A stretch of DNA of 64,000 bases, from positions 1 to 64,000 of the forward strand of contig NZ_JABBDX010000005.1 of NCBI RefSeq assembly GCF_012847335.1, given 5' to 3'. This DNA comes from Psychrobacter sp. MF31. GTDB taxonomy: Bacteria; Pseudomonadota; Gammaproteobacteria; Pseudomonadales; Moraxellaceae. The notes under the pieces are model-generated. The model searched no databases, was not told the origin of the DNA, and saw only the letters and a program-made list of their open reading frames with translations. A program made the translations under genes and the position numbers. Of this stretch, positions 62,617-64,000 are shown in pieces. How positions within the stretch are numbered: the stretch's first letter is position 1; every line of letters starts with the position of its first letter.

Positions 62617-63546
62617 ATGACCACTCAAACTGCTACTCAAACTCCAACGTCGGTCAGCTTTTTAGGGCTTGGTGCCATGGGATATCCTATGGCAGGGCAT
62701 CTGGTCAAAGCCTTTGACTCAGTGATGGTCTGGAATCGCAAATTTGATAAAGCCAATCAGCACGAAAGCGAGTTTGGCTCAAAAGCGGTCGATTTTGAAA
62801 CGGCGGTGAGCGCTGATGTGATTTTTTCTTGTGTCCCAACGAGCGCGCAAACCGCAGAGCTTATTGAGCGCGCCAAGCCCTATTTAAAAAAGGGCAGCGT
62901 TTGGGTCGATTGCACCAGTGGCGTCCCTGAATCAGCTATCGCGGCGGCAAACACGTTGCAAGAATTGGGCAGTCATTTTATTGACGCCCCCGTATCAGGA
63001 CAAACGATTGGCGCAATCAATGGTACGCTGACCGTCATGGTCGGCGGTGACAAGTCAGCGCTTGATTTTGCTTATCCGGCGATTGATTGCTTTGCCGGTC
63101 GTATCGAGCACGTCGGCGCAAGTGGTGGCGGCTTTGCGGTTAAAGCGATTAACAATACCTTATTTGCGGTCAACAGCTGGGCGCTTGGTGAAGGACTGAG
63201 CGTATTAAAAGCGCATGGCGTCAACCCAAGCGCCGCGCTTGCCTGCATCAATCATTCAAGTGGTCAAAGCTTTGCCTCGAGCGCCACTTTCCCCGATCGC
63301 ATTGTCAATCGCAGCTTTCCAAAAACGTTTACGCTTGATTTGATGGCAAAAGATTGCGGCATTGCCACTGATTTGCAGCAACAAGCCAAACTTCCTGCAC
63401 CCGTGATGGCAGCGGTTGCCAGCTTTATGCGCGCTGCTAGCAATCAAGTTGAAGCAGGGTCGGCAGATTTTTCTGAATTTATTAAGTTTTTGGAAAATTG
63501 GAGCCAAGTTATCATCAGCGATGAGATGACAACTCCAAAAAATTGA
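62617..63546 (+). CDS. NAD(P)-dependent beta-hydroxyacid dehydrogenase (3-hydroxyisobutyrate dehydrogenase family)
   Basis: A 309-aa dehydrogenase. The Rossmann fold begins VSFLGLGAMGYPMAGHLVKA; the catalytic segment FIDAPVSGQTIGAINGTLTV and the Lys-containing GGGFAVKAINNTLFAVN follow, and the C-terminal domain has FTLDLMAKDCGIATDLQQQA. These are the signatures of the 3-hydroxyisobutyrate/tartronate-semialdehyde/GLYR1-like family; the exact substrate (3-hydroxyisobutyrate, tartronate semialdehyde or succinic semialdehyde) is not decided by sequence. AAGGATTGTC precedes the ATG. Confidence 0.85.
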   Translation: MTTQTATQTPTSVSFLGLGAMGYPMAGHLVKAFDSVMVWNRKFDKANQHESEFGSKAVDFETAVSADVIFSCVPTSAQTAELIERAKPYLKKGSVWVDCTSGVPESAIAAANTLQELGSHFIDAPVSGQTIGAINGTLTVMVGGDKSALDFAYPAIDCFAGRIEHVGASGGGFAVKAINNTLFAVNSWALGEGLSVLKAHGVNPSAALACINHSSGQSFASSATFPDRIVNRSFPKTFTLDLMAKDCGIATDLQQQAKLPAPVMAAVASFMRAASNQVEAGSADFSEFIKFLENWSQVIISDEMTTPKN

Positions 63547-63658
63547 TGAGATCATCGTAATAATTAAAGTATAAACGCTCAAATTAGCCCTCAGTGTTAA
63601 TAGAAGCATTTCGTTGTTTTTGTTTAAAATTATTTTTGCCTAAAAAGGTCACTGCGCT

Positions 63659-64000
63659 ATGCCAAGCTGCTCTGTCTTATTAAGTCGCCTTGCCCAAAGC
63701 CTTTGGCTAAGCTTAGCGTTTGGTCTTAGCGCTTGTCAGGTATTGCCAAGCCAGCCGCATTTGCCCAAAAGCCAAGCGCTCACCGCAAAAGTGGCAACGC
63801 TTTATCAAGACCAAAAAGCGCAGCCGATCCAAAATAATCCGCGCATCCAACAAAAAAATGCCACAAGCCTTCCTGCCAATAACAATTTGGTGGCGGCAAT
63901 CAGCGAGCAGCGCGATATCCATCCTGATTTGTCCGGCTATCATCCGATCGTCACCGGTGCCAATGCTTTTGCCGCTCGCAGTATTTTGACTGGAATGGCA
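63659..64000 (+). CDS. Phospholipase D family lipoprotein, N-terminal part (cut by window edge)
   Basis: The frame is open from ATG at 63659 (AAAAAGGTC upstream) to the window end. The signal peptide ends in a lipobox, LAFGLSACQ, with Cys26. A polar stretch follows, then DLSGYHPIVTGANAFAARSI, which is typical of the start of the first PLD domain in ClsC/YmdC-like proteins. The catalytic HKD motifs are beyond the window. The call is likely but rests on about 20 residues. Confidence 0.6.
   Translation, partial: MPSCSVLLSRLAQSLWLSLAFGLSACQVLPSQPHLPKSQALTAKVATLYQDQKAQPIQNNPRIQQKNATSLPANNNLVAAISEQRDIHPDLSGYHPIVTGANAFAARSILTGMA

Noticed and set aside
1-64000. CRISPR array, prophage, integron or replication origin
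   Set aside because: No regularly spaced identical repeats, no phage structural or integrase genes apart from the IS fragment, and no DnaA-box cluster or dnaA/parAB genes were seen.

Overview
The window looks like a chromosomal segment of a gammaproteobacterium of the family Moraxellaceae, most probably Psychrobacter or a close relative. This is inferred from protein style and gene content (ubiE-ubiJ-ubiB preceded by a FFLEELY-motif protein, a double-domain polyphosphate:AMP phosphotransferase, a helix-turn-helix protein fused to an AlaA-type aminotransferase, pilS/pilR, a 6S RNA with the proteobacterial bulge arms). No species-level call is possible from the bases alone. Most of the window is core metabolism and housekeeping. 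The clearest accessory stretch is the first ~9.6 kb.

Layout. 1-0.43 kb: right end of an IS3-family insertion sequence that has cut the 3' end off a GNAT acetyltransferase gene. 0.5-2.98 kb: minus-strand trpR-trpE-trpG operon with a TrpR-operator-like palindrome inside its promoter spacer. 2.98-5.64 kb: EamA transporter divergent from a MocR-type regulator that carries an in-frame stop codon. 5.75-9.64 kb: AT-rich accessory patch (ABC half-exporter, frameshifted GST, ACT-domain protein, C39-like protein, DinB-like protein). 9.7-12.5 kb: a second divergent MocR/exporter pair. 12.6-13.1 kb: tRNA-Val/tRNA-Asp operon with a leader of five consecutive hairpins. 13.2-16.2 kb: glutathione peroxidase, MsrB and the HTH-AlaA fusion. 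16.3-19.8 kb: Pit phosphate transporter with a convincing Pho box, and polyphosphate:AMP phosphotransferase. 20.0-24.3 kb: FFLEELY protein and ubiE-ubiJ-ubiB (ubiquinone synthesis). 24.3-31.2 kb: ruvB, ruvA, fba, Ala-rich lipoprotein, pgk, thiE, pbpG. 31.8-35.9 kb: GacA/UvrY-like regulator and the PilS/PilR type IV pilus system. 35.9-39.4 kb: ctpA, a tiny membrane protein, gpmI. 39.7-39.9 kb: 6S RNA. 40.0-51.6 kb: fxsA, ruvC, several lipoproteins, a GST, a 1-Cys peroxiredoxin, a PLD-like protein, a lytic transglycosylase, a glycine-zipper repeat protein and ycgL. 51.8-57.7 kb: tandem glycine riboswitch and gcvT-gcvH-(nitroreductase)-gcvP. 57.8-64.0 kb: an esterase-like hydrolase, rnd, recR, ybaB, metZ, a beta-hydroxyacid dehydrogenase and the start of a PLD-family lipoprotein cut by the window edge.

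How the parts work together. Several regulatory circuits can be read directly: tryptophan repression of anthranilate synthase, glycine sensing of the glycine cleavage system, and phosphate starvation control of pit next to a polyphosphate-using kinase. Two MocR regulators each sit beside an exporter. GacA is followed by the PilSR pair. Oxidative-damage functions (Gpx, MsrB, 1-Cys Prx, GSTs) are scattered through the window. No CRISPR array, prophage or classical defence island was seen. The least explained items are the HTH-AlaA fusion with its palindromic upstream motifs, the hairpin ladder in the tRNA leader, the glycine-zipper repeat protein and the exporter/C39-like patch.
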